Source of the DNA: Isoetes taiwanensis
Lineage: Eukaryota; Streptophyta; Lycopodiopsida; Isoetales; Isoetaceae
Assembly (NCBI GenBank): GCA_021234155.1
Contig: JAJEKV010000207.1
Coordinates: 124,001 to 188,000 of the forward strand
DNA length: 64,000 nucleotides
Direction of reading: 5' to 3'
Part shown: positions 44,632 to 57,010 of the stretch, one piece after another
Position numbering within the stretch: the first letter of the stretch is position 1
Layout of the letters: each line of letters begins with the position of its first letter
Translations under genes and position numbers: made by a program
Notes under the pieces: generated by a model
Told to the model about the DNA's origin: nothing
The model's input: the letters and a program-made list of their open reading frames with translations, nothing else
Database searches by the model: none

Positions 44632-47600
44632 GACAAGTGTTTTTGCTTGGAGATTTCAATGCTCGTACGGCGCAGTTGCAGTCGGTGACCTTCCAAGGTG
44701 ACGATAATGCTGATCCGCTTTGGCTTGAGACAGCCGCTATTCCGAATACGGCACTCCGGGATATGGTGGCTAGACCATTTTGGCGCGGTTGGTCCGGTCC
44801 TGCCGGAGTTTTTGACATGGTAATTTGTAATGGTATGCGCGATGGCCACACTTTCGGGGGTGTTACTTGCGGGAGTGATAGGCGGGATGGGGAGCTAGTG
44901 TGTTGGATTACCTTCGCTCCCGTAGCGCGACTTGACATGGTTACACACCTCTCCATTGGCACAAACACGGGGGATGAGGATGCTTTGTCGATCACTCACC
45001 GCTTTATGTCATGGCTGAATTGGGAGCACTCAATAAGCCGAGACACCGCAAAGGGGCGTGGAGGGTTACCATACATCCCACTTCATCGGCAGGGGACAAG
45101 ATGAACTGCGGTTGGTGCAGGAATTACTGAGGGGTTTGATAGCTTCTACACCTAATCGCAAGACAGTGTGCATGGTGGTGAGGGCGCCGCTTGCAGCTGC
45201 CGAGGCTTCCTTTGCAGTGAAGGGCCTCCAAGGAGGGACACCGCGCGATTTTCCACGGAGAACCCGTGGTTTGATGTCGATTGCAAGGCTCTAAAGAGGC
45301 ACTGCTTTGGTCATAGATCCACGATTCAGGCCACAGCCCCGCAAGACTATAAGCTCTTCCTAAAAGCCAAGAAGGGGAGATACATTGCAGAAAACCCGGG
45401 GAGCGCTGTTTGACATGCTCATGGCGAGCCAAAAGCTTTTGGCGAAGGTGTTATATAAGCGCCCGGTGGCTGGTAATGTAAGTGTGGAGCAATGGATGCA
45501 CCGCTTGCGGGGAGTTATATGACCCGCCAGAGCTAATGCCGGTCCCGGATCGTAGGAGAGGTGTCGCGGCCACGCGGGAGGATGTTCAAGAAGGTCTCGG
45601 GCATCGGCGAATGGCAAGGCAAAGGATTTACGGTGGGCTGCAGTCGAAATTTGTTGAAATGGGGTGGCCCATCGTGGTAGGGCCCCGACGGCGATCATTA
45701 ACCGAGACTCGGCGAGGGGCTCCCGTGAGTGGATGGTTAGTAAGGTTGTTCTGTTCATAAAGCCGGTAATATCTGGATGAGCGTGAATTACCGGATGATT
45801 ATGGTAAGCTCGTTGTTTGCAAAGCTCTGGCGGTGGTGGAGAAGAAACTTACTAAGTGGGCCGAGGAGGGGTGCGGGCAATTGGCCGGGCTTTAAGCCCG
45901 GCTACCACTCCACGACCCGACCATATCTTCACTTTGAGAGTGTTGATGGAGGCAAGCGGAATGGCGACATGACTTGTATTCTTTGCTTTGTAGATTTTAA
46001 GGCGCATATGATACCGCCCCGGAGACATCTTGCGGGAGAGGTTGCAAGAATTGCAGTTCCACGAGGAGTTGCGTAATGTGGTGCACCGGCTTTTATGATG
46101 GGATTTATCTTTAACCGCCTTATGAGGATCGGGGGTAGCTAGCACTATGGGGAGTTAAGCAAGGCTGCCCGTTGTCTCCAACGCTTTTGGGTTGTATATT
46201 GATAGCTTGGAGACATGGATGCAAAGCACACCATGGGGAGGGGTGCAATTATCTCGATGCGACCTGTGGAGCCGGTTACTATATGCGGATGATGTAGCTT
46301 TGCTAGCTCATACGGCCAGCGATATCTGGCGGCATTTGGATGCCCTTAGTGGGTTCCGTGGGGCAACGGGAATGGCGGTGAACTTGCACAAAACTAAGCT
46401 TCTCGCGATCCTGTCCTCGCAACACCCTATCCCGGGAGTTCTATTACGGGGGCGTGAAGTGGAGATGGTGCGGAGCTTCAAGTATCCGGGAATTGATTTC
46501 ACTACTAACATGCCGTGGGATGAGTGTGTGGAGAGAAGAGCCGGCAGGCCGGAAGGCTTTATATGCAAAGGCAAAAAAAAAAAACGTGTTGCCGGATAGA
46601 TCTGTGGATCGGGGCGAGGAGAGCACACCCGTTTAGAGCTTTGGTTGAGTCGGTCTTTGCTATATGGGGTGGAGGTTTGGGGCCCAAAGAAGTTAGCAAA
46701 AATACGTGGGATAGGTTGGAAAGGGTGCGTAAAGCTTTCTTGACATATAGCTTGGGAGTGAAGGACACCGCGTATCAGAGATTTTGTTGTATGAGACGGG
46801 GTTTCGCCTTTACAAAGATTCTCGCTATCGCGAAGGCATCTTACTTGCTTCCATAAGGTGGATGGGATGGATGAGCATCGCTTGCCCCCACAAAGCCGTG
46901 TTGTTAACGCAGGGCCCCGGCTTTGAAGAGGGTATGGCACGAGTAATCGTAAGGGATGGTTTAGGAGGTGGTCTATGGATTACCAAACGGATGGTGGCAC
47001 CGGGCGATTCGACGCCGAATGGCAATTGGATGCGGGCTATCTTTGCCACTCGTGGGATGCCTCTACTCTTGCAAAGCCCAAAGACGTAGCACTATCAGCA
47101 GCTCAGATTAATCCCGGCCTTGAGCATGGACCCCATCTAAGCTTGAAAGCACACATCTCAAGTGTGAAGAAACGGAGAGCTATTGCCGCCATAAGGGCGG
47201 GTTCCCATTACCTCGTAATTGAGATAGGTTATTTGGGGGGTGAATGGCGGTACGGGATCGGTGGAGGAGAGAGGATATGCCGCAGTGTTGTGAGATGCAC
47301 GGATAGAGGATGAGCACCATGCCTCCAAATGGTGCCCAAGATATGCCCATGTCCCGAAAGCAAAGGCACAATCGATCTTAGATGCTCGACACACGCTACA
47401 TCGGGTTACTGCATCACCTATGGTAGGCTTGGATCGAGCTTACATCCCGCAGATTTTGGACGTCGGACTTGCTCTTAACGGGGCATGGTATTTGAGAGCC
47501 CTCTTTTGTTAGGGTTTTTCCTCCCAAGTGGGGGTTTTTTCATCCCGGTAGTAGGGTTCTACTGTACAGTTACATTGTTTGTTTTTGGTGTTGGGGTTTT

Positions 47601-47683
47601 TGGCTTGCCTGTTCTGTGCCGTCTCATAGGCCTCTGGCCTCCGTGGACGTTAAAATAAACTTCCTTCCTTCCTTCCTTCCTTC
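44632..47683 (+). mobile_element. 5'-truncated LINE with (TTCC)n tail
   Basis: Begins inside the endonuclease at FLLGDFNART (GDFN catalytic loop) and includes VFDMVICNG. RT pieces follow: VNYRMIMVSSLFAKLW at 45,779, then LLYADDVALLAH (YADD, near 46,280) and FRGATGMAVNLHKTKLL. A downstream segment covers the C-terminal region with several frameshifts. The 3' end reads CATAGGCCTCTGGCCTCCG, GGACGTTAAAATAAA, then TTCC repeats. The same GGACGTTAA 3' motif ends the LINE at 40,125, so both are one family or sister families. Non-functional. Confidence 0.75.
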
Positions 47684-47720
47684 CCACCTCTTGTAGATTA
47701 AAATATTTTTGTAATCACCA

Positions 47721-47798
47721 TAAAGCATAATTCTATCTTTTATTAGCTTTTTAACTTATGCCTGACGAAAGCCCAGCAACGCTGGGCACTTTTTCTAG
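47721..47798 (+). mobile_element. Second Helitron 3' terminus
   Basis: AAAGCATAATTCTATCTTTT, then GCCTGACGAAAGCCCAGC, the same GCCCAGC-AAC-GCTGGGC hairpin, ACTTTTT, CTAG and T. It matches the terminus at 26,613 except for about 29 bp absent here. The 5' end is uncertain; TCTATCTATCC at 32,993 is a candidate, which would make the element about 14.8 kb with both LINEs inside. Confidence 0.65.
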
Positions 47799-49037
47799 TA
47801 TCTTAATAATACCTTAACATATTCAACCATATCACATAAAATGTGTTATTCATCATTAACATTTCCAACTTAAGCATTCAAGGTGCACCACAAACTTCGG
47901 ACTAGGGAAATGTGCGACCACATTCAACCGGCTTAGGATCCAAGTAGGATGATATGGTGGGACGGCTCCTATCCAATTGAAGACTATTTGCAAACGTCAA
48001 AAGTCCTTATGTAATTGGAACTTCAAGCTTAAAGAAGGGCTGTCTTAGGGCAAATCAGATAATGGGAGAAGTTTCAGTATCTGACGCACTTCTATATGTC
48101 TAGGTCCTGCATTATAAAAACAAAACTTTACAGCTTCTATGTACTTTCCAGAGCACTATATCCATATGATATGAAGGCCCATTAAAGATTTTTTTGTCTA
48201 TAGTTTACACAAGTTTTTATTCTTGGTTGGCCCTAGAAAGATCAATATGCTGAGATGTTTTGCCCTAGTTAAAGATCAGTATGATGAGATGTTTTGCCCA
48301 CCTTTCGAAATGTAGATATCCATACCCCCTTATTACTAAGTGCATCCCCGGGATTCCACTTTGGCAAGGGTAACGCAGCATACAATATAAAACCCACAAT
48401 TTTGATGGCATTCACATTTCTAAGTTAAACATAATAACATGAGAATATGTGCACCAACCTTAAAAGCAGTAATATTGAAGAGGAAGTGTGAGAGCCATCC
48501 AACATGAATTGCTAGGTAAATTCTTAGTAATCCTACATTCTAGATTCGCAACATCTTTTGGTTGCCAACCTAGAACAATAGCCCAATCAACGTATGAAGA
48601 AATACATACATTAATTTGCTTAGCAAAATGGGAGGACTAGGGTTCGACCAATACTAAAAAGTTAGGCCAAGTTCACTGTGCTCATCTTTCGTGTCAAGCC
48701 AAACTGCAGTTGACAAAGCATTGATTACAACTTACGTGGAAATTTGACTACAGGTGAACCGACAAGTTGACCCCAAGTTTGACCGAACGTTCAACCACAA
48801 ATTAATGGCATTTTGCTTATGGGTATTCACCAAATAATTACAATGGTTTCGCTATGATCCAAGGCGCACAAAGCGCCGGCTCCGCCGGCGCCAAATTCTT
48901 GTATATATATATATATAAATACATTTTCTTACGCACTCTAAATGTTTTGTTGATGTATCTTGTTTCCACAACTATATCAGCAAACACACATAATGCAATA
49001 GAACAAATAAAGCTAACCATAGGGCCATGATCTACTT
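47799..49037. other. No gene; GC hairpin at 48,873-48,891
   Basis: Non-coding. GCGCCGGC, TCC, GCCGGCGC forms a hairpin, followed by CAAATTCTTG and a TA dinucleotide run at about 48,901-48,917. Confidence 0.45.
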
Positions 49038-51290
49038 GTGTATGCAGCTAAAGGTCCAGGAACAGCTGAACAACAACGGCGGGTCCATAGGGACGAACAG
49101 ACCCCGCCCAGACCACACCCGGCAAGGAACCTGTATGAAGAATTCGGTCCCATGACCCCCGAAGAGGAGATATCGCAGATGAGGTCGGACCTTCAGGAGA
49201 TAAAGGCCTTCTTAGCAGCACAAGCAGGAGTTGGGCCAGATGACAACGTCCAGTTGCCAGAGGCACCACCTCAGAAGACGGGAAAGGACAAGAGGAAGAG
49301 CAAGAGAAGGAGGTCCTCCAGCACGGAATCCTCCGACTCAAGCTCGGATTCGGACTCCGATTCCGAGGAAGAGGTAGAAGAGGTACGAGAACGTAGGGAT
49401 GGTAGACCCAGAGACACAAAGGCCTCAGATTACCAGAAGAAGGTAGATTCAGCACTGCCAGAAAGCTTGAGCAATTCTCAGGCGACAGCAGGTCAGGCAT
49501 GGAAGCAGAGGCTTGGCTAGATGAGATGAGTGAATATGGTAATGCATACGGCATGAAAGACAAGGACAAAGGCAGAGTAGCTACACCCAACCTAAAGGGA
49601 GCAGCGAGGATTCGGTGGAAGGGCTACGCCAAAGCACATGGCCTAAGCAGGGACAGTTGCAGGTTTAAGAAGTTTGCAAAGGCATTCAAGCGTCACTATG
49701 TGCCACGGGAACATAAGTGTCACATGATGCAGCAGTTCTATAGACTCCAGCATGGCAACAAGACGGTGCAAAAGTACACAGAAGAGTTTATGAAGCTCAG
49801 ATTGTATGTGCCCAAGTTGAGCGAAAGGCACGCAGTAGAAGGATACATAGAAGGGTTGAACGAAGAGATCCGAAAGCTAGTAAGGGCGCCTCGAGAAGCG
49901 GAATCCAAGGCAGTAAGCTTGCAAGGAACGGGGCCTCAGTACAGCGGACAGAAGCAACAATACTATCAGGATAAGGGCAAGGCAACAGGGAGTTATAGCC
50001 CTAGAGCAGCTAGCCCAGGTCCAGCAAAGACCCCATATAGTGGCAACTATGGGAAGCAGCAGGAGAAGAAGCAGGTGTCCTTCAAGGACAAGCAAGAGGG
50101 GTCAAACTACTCCAAAGCAGTGCAGTCCTTTTTGCAAGCAATGCCCAAGGAGAAGAGGCAGGAGTGCATAGAGAAACAGCTTTGCTTCAGGTGCTTCTAG
50201 CCAGGCCACAGAACAACGAACTACCCCTTCGTCATGAGTGCAGCATTAGCAGAGTTGGGTGGATGGGACACTCCTTCTAACGACGACGGTAGAGAAGCAC
50301 GCGACTTCCACATTTTTGCTGCCATATACAGACCAAGCAGAGAACCAGTATCAGGTAATCTCCACAGTAGGGAAGGCCAAGGCCAAGTCATTCATAGTCC
50401 TGATAGATTTGGGAAGTACCCACAACTTTGCGTCCCCAAGAATGGTTGAGATGTTAAAGCTCAAGCCGTTGAAGTCAAAGCCGAGACCCGTGGTGTTAGC
50501 AAGCGGGGCAGTAAGACACACGGCAGGCAAGAGGATAAACTTTGACATCGACTTGCCAGGAATCAACATCCAGATGGGGGCAGAAGTGATGAATATTGGG
50601 AAGTATGATTTGATCATAGGAATGGAGTATCTTGGACCAGCAGGAGCCTCATTGATTGTGGGAAGCGGAAGTTGACCCTCACTGCGCCCAACGGCAAGAT
50701 CATAGAGATTACAGGTAAAGAAGTTGTTCCCATCATGGAGTGTATGTCTAATAAGCGGCTGCTCAAGTGCATAAAGAGCGAGCAGGTAGCATATATCTTC
50801 AAGCTTCAGATGGAAGAGCCCGAGTCAGAAGAAAGCAAGGAAGATAAGGTGCTCAGCAAGTTGCCAAAGCAAATAGCTATGTTGATTAAGGAGTTCCATG
50901 ATCTCTTCCCAGACGAGATCAAGCAGCTTCCTCCTTACAGGGGAGTTGAGTGCGAGATAGTACTCGAACCAGGTACGAAGCCGACGAGCAAAGCTCCGTA
51001 CAGGATGACGACGCAAGAGCTGACCGTGATCTCATTGGAGGGGATTTCGGCGGATCCTGCCAAGATTGAAGCAGTCATACAGTGGGCGGCGCCGAAGAAT
51101 ATCCATGAGGTCAGAAACTTTCTTGGCCTAGCAAGGTACTACAGGAAGTTCGTAAAGAACTTTGCAAAGATAGCAGCCCCGCTAACAGACTTGAAGAGGG
51201 CGGAAAAAGTGAAGGATTGGGCAGATCATTGGCACAAGAAAGCCCAATGTAGGGTGATGAAATGGATATTCAATGGTATGTGAAGGGGCT
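49038..51290 (+). pseudogene. Ty3/gypsy gag-pol with RT core deleted
   Basis: The gag start is an acidic/serine-rich region (PMTPEEEISQMRSDL; SSDSDSDSEEEVEE). The retrotransposon-gag helical domain follows after a frameshift near 49,510 (IRWKGYAKAHG, RHYVPREHKCHMMQQFY, YVPKLSERHAVEGYI). A zinc knuckle starts CFRCF and hits a TAG at about 50,198. The protease (from about 50,370) reads VLIDLGSTHNF, where the catalytic D-S/T-G is D-L-G, with LIIGMEYL at its end. The RT begins [17 protein letters not shown] and KAPYRMT, then jumps directly to [16 protein letters not shown] and [15 protein letters not shown]. The palm with YxDD (about 150 residues) is gone, and RNase H and integrase are missing. 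Inactive. Confidence 0.8.
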
Positions 51291-51294
51291 GAAA

Positions 51295-52859
51295 TGAGCT
51301 ATTGCTCATAAGGTGAAGGCTAAACAGCCTACAACATTGCTAGAGGCACAAAAGTATGCTCTCAAGGCTGAAGATAAGCTGGGATACATTCATGAAGTTG
51401 CTGCTCCAGAACATAAAACAGAGGATATTGCAGCCAAGATTTCTAAGCTTACAATTGGTGAGAAGCCAAGGGAGGTTCAGTTTATTACTTGTGAGTATTG
51501 TGGGTCTATTGGGCATTCTGATACTACATGTAGATTGCTGAAATTCTGCTCAAGATGCCAAATAAAGGGCCATAATGATCAAGAGTGCAGGGAGAAGAGA
51601 TTCTTTGAGAGGGCCAATCCAGTATTTGCTGTTATGCAACAAGCACCACCTATTCCTATTCAAATGCAAGCAGCACCTATCATAACACAAGTTCCAATGA
51701 TGCCACAAGCTCCAATTGCTCAACAAGCTCCAATGAGTTCCACACAAATGGTGCAGCCAAAACAGGGATGGTATCCAAGTAAGGCTCATTTGTATTGCAA
51801 GTTATGTGATAAATTCAAGCATGATGAGAGTACTTGTTGGAAAATTCTTGGGAAACCGGAATGGGCAACCAACAAGTATCCACCAAGGCAGCAAGTGTTT
51901 GAATCAGTACCTCTTCCTAATAATGATGTTCGCATTCAAGATGCAAAGTACATTGATAATCCTCAAGTTAAGGCTCTTATTGAGGAGCTTAAGAAGCAAG
52001 AGAAGGCAAAATCAGTAGTAAATTGTGGATTTGTTGAGGTAGACAGTGACCCATTTCAGCAAGAAGAAGAGATTGGAGAAGTAAATGCGGTTACAAGATC
52101 ACAAAAAGTAGTGCAAGAACCAAGAGTAGTGCCAATTGCGGAGAAGACTAAGACCTCTTTTCCAAAGGCTTTGAAGGGACAAGCTTTGAAGGAATCAACA
52201 CCTAAGAAGGTGCAATTCAATGTGCTGCCCACAGAACAGTTTCAGTCTATAGAAGAAAATCAGCCCATAGTGATGCCTCCTATGGTGGATGAGGAAATTC
52301 AAAATGAAGATGATGTGATCAGCCAAGTTTTGGCCACTAAAGTTACACTTACTTTGGAGCAATTGATGCATTATTCTCCAAATTTGTTGCAAGAGTTAGG
52401 AGGAAGAACAAAATCAGAAATTTCAGTCCAACAAATCATCTCAAATGATATCAATAAGAGTAGAATGGAGCACCAGCCCGGCAATCCAAGGATGCAGGGC
52501 CATTTCTTTGTGATGTGAGTATTAATGGATATTTAATCAAAGACGCCAACATAGATACTGACAGCGGAGTGAATGTAATGCCTTACCATATAATGCTTCA
52601 AGTTGGATTGAAAATGATGGAACCGACAACTATGATGTTGAAAGCATTCAATCAAATGAAGGTGCAGTCTATGGGAGTCATAAGAAATGTCTTATGCAAG
52701 GTCTATGAGGTGGAAGCAATCTTGGATTTCATGGTTTTGAAATTTCCAGAGAAAGTGCATGCTGAAACTTATACTTTGTTGCTGAGTCGTACATGGTTAG
52801 ATGTCGTGCAAGCTGAGACTTCATGGATTCTACATGCCATACATGCGAATATAATCTAG
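51295..52859 (+). pseudogene. Second gypsy-like gag and protease, joined to the first
   Basis: A 401-residue frame (51,313-52,518) begins with the end of a gag domain (AKQPTTLLEAQKYALKAED). It carries CEYCGSIGHSDTTC, CSRCQIKGHNDQEC and CKLCDKFKHDESTC, three CCHC-type knuckles, around a proline/glutamine-rich spacer. The next frame (52,515-52,859) has IDTDSGVNVMPYH, an intact D-S-G aspartic-protease site, and TYTLLLSRTWLD near its end. RT, RNase H and integrase are absent. Codon use is more AT-rich than in the upstream gypsy, so this looks like a different element placed head to tail by deletion or nesting. Confidence 0.65.
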
Positions 52860-54240
52860 ATTGCCACGTGGCATAAGTCATATGGTCCATTAGACTCTAA
52901 CCCTAAAAGTGTGGGCTTAAAAAGGCAGGAATCCTAAAGGTTTTCCTTTTTGGATTCCAGCCTTAAAGCACGCATTTGGGCAAGCGCCCATCACATTCAA
53001 GCATCCCAGGAGCTACCAAGCTCGAATCTCGAGGCGCCTTCTCCGTTCGATGCTCAATTCAGTTGTAACAGTAGCATGGACTCGTCCCAAGGCATTGGAG
53101 CCAGCTAGTGATCCGGTTAGTATCGATTATGTCAGTCAACACAAGTTTCATGGCTGTTCTTAGGCCAGATTAGTACCTGTACCTGTTCTTGGCTGTAGAA
53201 AACCTCTAGAGCTCAAAAACCTCATCTAATATCCATAAAGAACCCTAATCATGTCTGATTAGAGTAGATAGATTAGATCTATATTTATATATTTGGATTC
53301 ATTTGGATGATGATATTGTATTATATTCTGTGTGCACCCCTTGTGTATTGGGAAGGGGGTTAGAGACCCAGAGCCTTTTTAGTTGATGATTCTAGATTAG
53401 CCTATTAATTCCCGCAGCAGCTCGTGCATAGGAGCCTGCTTAGCTATGGGTGGCGGGGTTAGACTGGCTGACAAGAAAGGCTTGTTGGCTACAACTGATC
53501 CCTCTGGTGTGTAGTGTTGGCTAGGCCTAATACCTTGCCATTGAGTGCGGGCAAGGTATGTGTTCGACACCTCCTATGTGATACGTCGCCTCAGTGGAGT
53601 TGAAGTCGTGTACGGGCATGACGCCCTCTAGCTCGCTTGTAGTTGGCATGGACCTTCTGAAGGGGAGTGATCTCCTCCTACCTCATCGGGACTGATGAGA
53701 TACAACCTAGGAGTAGTCCTCTCGAATGCCCCCGGTAGGCTACGGTCCAGCTCTAAGACTTATCATCCTGTCTGCAAAGTATGCACAGGAGGGGCGGATG
53801 GAGTGGACAATCCAACGGCCATGTTCTTATGCCAGCCAAATGCATTGCCATGAATTCTATCTGCATTGACTTTTGGAGGCCCAAGCCCCCAATTGACTCT
53901 CATGAGTCTGAACCTAAGTAAAATATCCTTTATGTTGATGTATGATGTATTCATTCTGATGTATCTTATTATGGTGATCCCACTCTTCGAGGTGATTATA
54001 TATTTCATATGATGTTATATGCATACGTCTATGTGTTTCCGCATCTAGGACGGTCCCGAGGGAGATGGAATGAATGACACATCTATTCTTCATAGGTCCG
54101 ACTGTTGCTCACCATCAAGATCTCGACGTAGGTAGACGGCCTCATGTTGGTGAGATTTGCTGACAGGAGGGAATCTCCTTTTTTTATACAATCGGGGCAT
54201 CGTATATAAGCAGGGGGCATAAAAGAAAGGGATTGTAACA
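52860..54240 (+). mobile_element. LTR-like terminal region
   Basis: Non-coding. Around 53,770-53,810, GTATGCACAGGAGGGGCGG and GGAGTGGACAA match the inverse of the LTR at 14,751-16,355. The right end, ATCGTATATAAGCAGGGGG, then GGGATTGTAACA, resembles that LTR's end. I take it as the 3' LTR of a related plus-strand element ending at about 54,240; the left limit is unclear. Confidence 0.5.
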
Positions 54241-54339
54241 TTTTGATTATATAAACATCAGCGCCTTCTTGGTGATCATCTTTGGCAGTTCTGGATTGTT
54301 TATTTTCTTTTTACCTAAAAGTTGTAACTTAGCAGATAG

Positions 54340-54720
54340 GTATACCGACAGAATTAGCCTCTTCAAGTGCTCGCACATCAAGCACTCCATCAAGCAGCCA
54401 AGCACCTATAGCTACTCCTAGTTTTACAAACCAAGATGTTGTAGACAAAAGGAAAGTGCTCAGTCTACTGCGTCAGCGGGTGGTAGAAAACACCAGACTA
54501 ATTCTATATGAACAAAATGATCCACAGAATAGGTCAGCCACCAAGGATCAGTGCTCAATGATTTTTTATGATCACGCATGGAGGTTGTAGGTCGAGATGC
54601 GTCTACTTTTCAACATCTTACTGGCATGCTCGATGTTGGATCACCAGGATGTCATGTTGGAGGCTCACTATCAGCTCAAAGCGTTGACAATGTATTGTTT
54701 CCTGGAACGAAGTTCGTATA
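54340..54720 (+). pseudogene. Unrecognised coding-like fragment
   Basis: One frame reads VDKRKVLSLLRQRVVENT, then LILYEQNDPQNRSATKDQ and MIFYDHAWRL, then a stop. The next stretch, MLDHQDVMLEAHYQL and MYCFLERSSY, also looks like protein. I do not recognise a family. It lies between the LTR and the foldback. Confidence 0.3.
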
Positions 54721-54805
54721 AAAACCATCCGGATTATACCAAACTTATGTAGATTATACCTATATGTATGTCTTCTAGTGTAACGGGAGTGTAACATAAC
54801 CGAAG

Positions 54806-55349
54806 CATTAGGGATTTTTTGAGATCATAAAAGGGCCTTCTAAGAACTGCTGACTAAGCTATATGAACTACCAATCAGAAAACAGAACTGGTAATCCAGT
54901 CAGCAAAACAGTTATAACTAACTCACTGGATCACATTTTCTAGCATAAGTATTGATAAAAAAAAAGTCCAAATGAGCTCTTGTTTGGTGCAATAGATAGA
55001 TCTCATTGAGATCTTTCCAACCTTAGGATATTTTTTAGCCCCGTAGGATAGTAAAAAATGGTAAAAACCATATTTTTTGGAGTTTTGACAATCATAAGTG
55101 GTTAAAATATGTGTAAAGCACCTAAAATTGGAAAGATCTCAATGAGATCTATCTATTGCACTAAACGAAAGCTCATTTGGACTTTTCTATCAATAGTTAT
55201 GCTAGAAAATGTGATCCAGTGAGTTAGTTATAACAGTCTTGCTGACTGGACCCATCAGGCTCTGATTTCTGATTGGTAGTTCATTTATCTTCATTTGGCT
55301 TAGTTGGCATGTTTTGAAGCCCTTTTTTAATCTAAAAAAACCCCTAATG
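54806..55349. repeat. 544-bp foldback element (MITE-like)
   Basis: Ends are CATTAGGGATTTTTTGA and AAAAAAACCCCTAATG. Inverse arms extend about 215 bp on each side. Landmarks are GAACTACCAATCAGAAA with TTTCTGATTGGTAGTTC, TTAGTTATAAC pairs, and GAAAGATCTCAATGAGATC. The loop of about 95 bp spans 55,025-55,119. No coding frame is inside. No clear target duplication is visible. Confidence 0.82.
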
Positions 55350-55529
55350 GTAATGAAATATTTTTGCAATATCCTGCATTAGATCTCACTTTCAAGGATT
55401 GCAATTGTGATCTCCTCAAAAGCTTAGGCCTAGATCTGCTTCATTTTTGTTGTGTTTCAAGTTGGAGTGGTTCTAAGCCAGGTTACTTGCTAGGGTGCAT
55501 TTTCTAAGGGTAGATTCAAGAGTCCTAGA

Positions 55530-55870
55530 AACTCTTGTTACCTCCATTAGAAGGAGCGGGGTTTTCTCTACCACTTTCTGGATGCCTGTCTGGGTCAATG
55601 GAGCTTAGGTGGAAGTTCCAAATGGAATCTATTACAACTTCAAACCTGAGCAGGTCCCCTAATTTCAAGCCAAAGTGCTTCCCGAGCTATTCATCCATTG
55701 CTGTAGTAGGACGTAATTCTGGTATGCCAAATATGCATACCAAAGGCATGGCTTATCGCCGCAATTGATGGAGAAGTTTGAATAGCAGTATGGCTTGTAA
55801 TTAGGGTCTCTATCACATTTGAAGTTGTAACAGATTGAACTTGCACGTAATAGGACTTCCTAGTACTCTA
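55530..55870 (+). repeat. Diverged copy of the 12-kb hairpin repeat
   Basis: CTTGTTACCTCC, AGAAGGAGCG and GGGTCAATGGAGCTTAG match the B-hairpin unit at 11,965-12,045. TTAATTTCAAGCCAAA (or AATTTCAAGCCAAAGTGCTT here) and TTGATGGAGAA match 12,145-12,240. The right hairpin arm is missing. Confidence 0.65.
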
Positions 55871-55919
55871 AACTGTTGTCCTTGTAAGCTATTGTATTCA
55901 TGTTAGATGATTTTGTGCT

Positions 55920-57010
55920 ATTATGCATATATACTGCTATTTTAGCAGATGCTGCTTGGAAGGATTGCATGTGTGGTCCTTCCAAGCATTTTATATTATG
56001 ACACTAACAAGACTTTGGAACTTTGCAGACTTTGAATTATTCGAAGGACCTAAGCAGATGATACCGCTTAGAATTGTGATACCTGGGACTGATAGAAGGT
56101 GGTGTATGGAGATATCACAAGTTGTGTTGCATAAGGAAGGGGACAAACGAAAGGACTTGTGTCTGTTTATAATGTCGAGTGAAAAGAAATAAGGTGGGTG
56201 AGCAGATGGGGATAATAATACGGATATGGGAAGGCAGTATTGTGAAGGTTGATAACGCAAGTCAATGCTTCGTAGAAGACACCATCCAGCCCCAGTTCAT
56301 GCACTATGGCTTGCAGCTCAAATATTACGACCCTGCTATGACGATGACGAGTTCAAGGAGGCCTAAAGCCTATAGAAAGGATCATAGTGCCAGAGGTTAT
56401 GGCTGGCCACTGCTGTCTTATGAATCCTTAAATACATAGAGATATATTGTTGGGATTCACTGCATACAGAAAGTTTCTTGCTAATAACAAAAAACTACCA
56501 ATTTGCGCCACAAAGGCCCTTAAAGATGACAAATTTCCATGCAAATGGACAGCACGTAGCTAGCTGCTAGGTGCAAGGATATAACCAGGGAATTTCTCCA
56601 GAAGAAATCAGAATCTAGTGCCAGCACAAAGGCGCCTTCTTTGCCAATGTGGGCTCTATCTTTAAAGCGCAAGTCACCTGAAACTTCAAAGGCCAACTCT
56701 TTGAATTTTTAAGGTGAAATCACAAGAATATTCAAAGGGCAAGTCTCCAGATATAGGCAAAAACCCTGTTTCGGATGCAAAGGGAGGCCTCTACGTTTCA
56801 ATCTCTTGTTCCACACCAACAGTCAGAGTCATGTTCAGGGAACCGAGGAGAACACAGTCTAAGAACCCAGAAAATGCATTGCAGGTTGTTCCCTATATTG
56901 CTCCAATACCCATTCCAGCATCATACTCTCTGCCCGAGGAGCTTAAGTCTAATCCAGCTGATGAAACATGGTCGGCAAAGGAAACAACATTGAAATTGGA
57001 GTAGTACAAA
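55920..57010 (+). pseudogene. Unrecognised plus-strand coding-like frames
   Basis: Frames at 55,998-56,192 (FELFEGPKQMIPLRIVIPG, then QVVLHKEGDKRKDL), 56,179-56,439 and 56,714-57,004 (PYIAPIPIPASYSLPEEL) look protein-like and may be exons of one host gene. I recognise no domain. The stretch between them has no other feature. Confidence 0.3.

Noticed and set aside
46308-46940. Minus-strand 210-residue frame
   Set aside because: It is antisense to the LINE reverse-transcriptase region, with no recognisable domain.
49048-49590. Minus-strand 180-residue serine/leucine-rich frame
   Set aside because: It is the antisense shadow of the acidic serine-rich gypsy gag.
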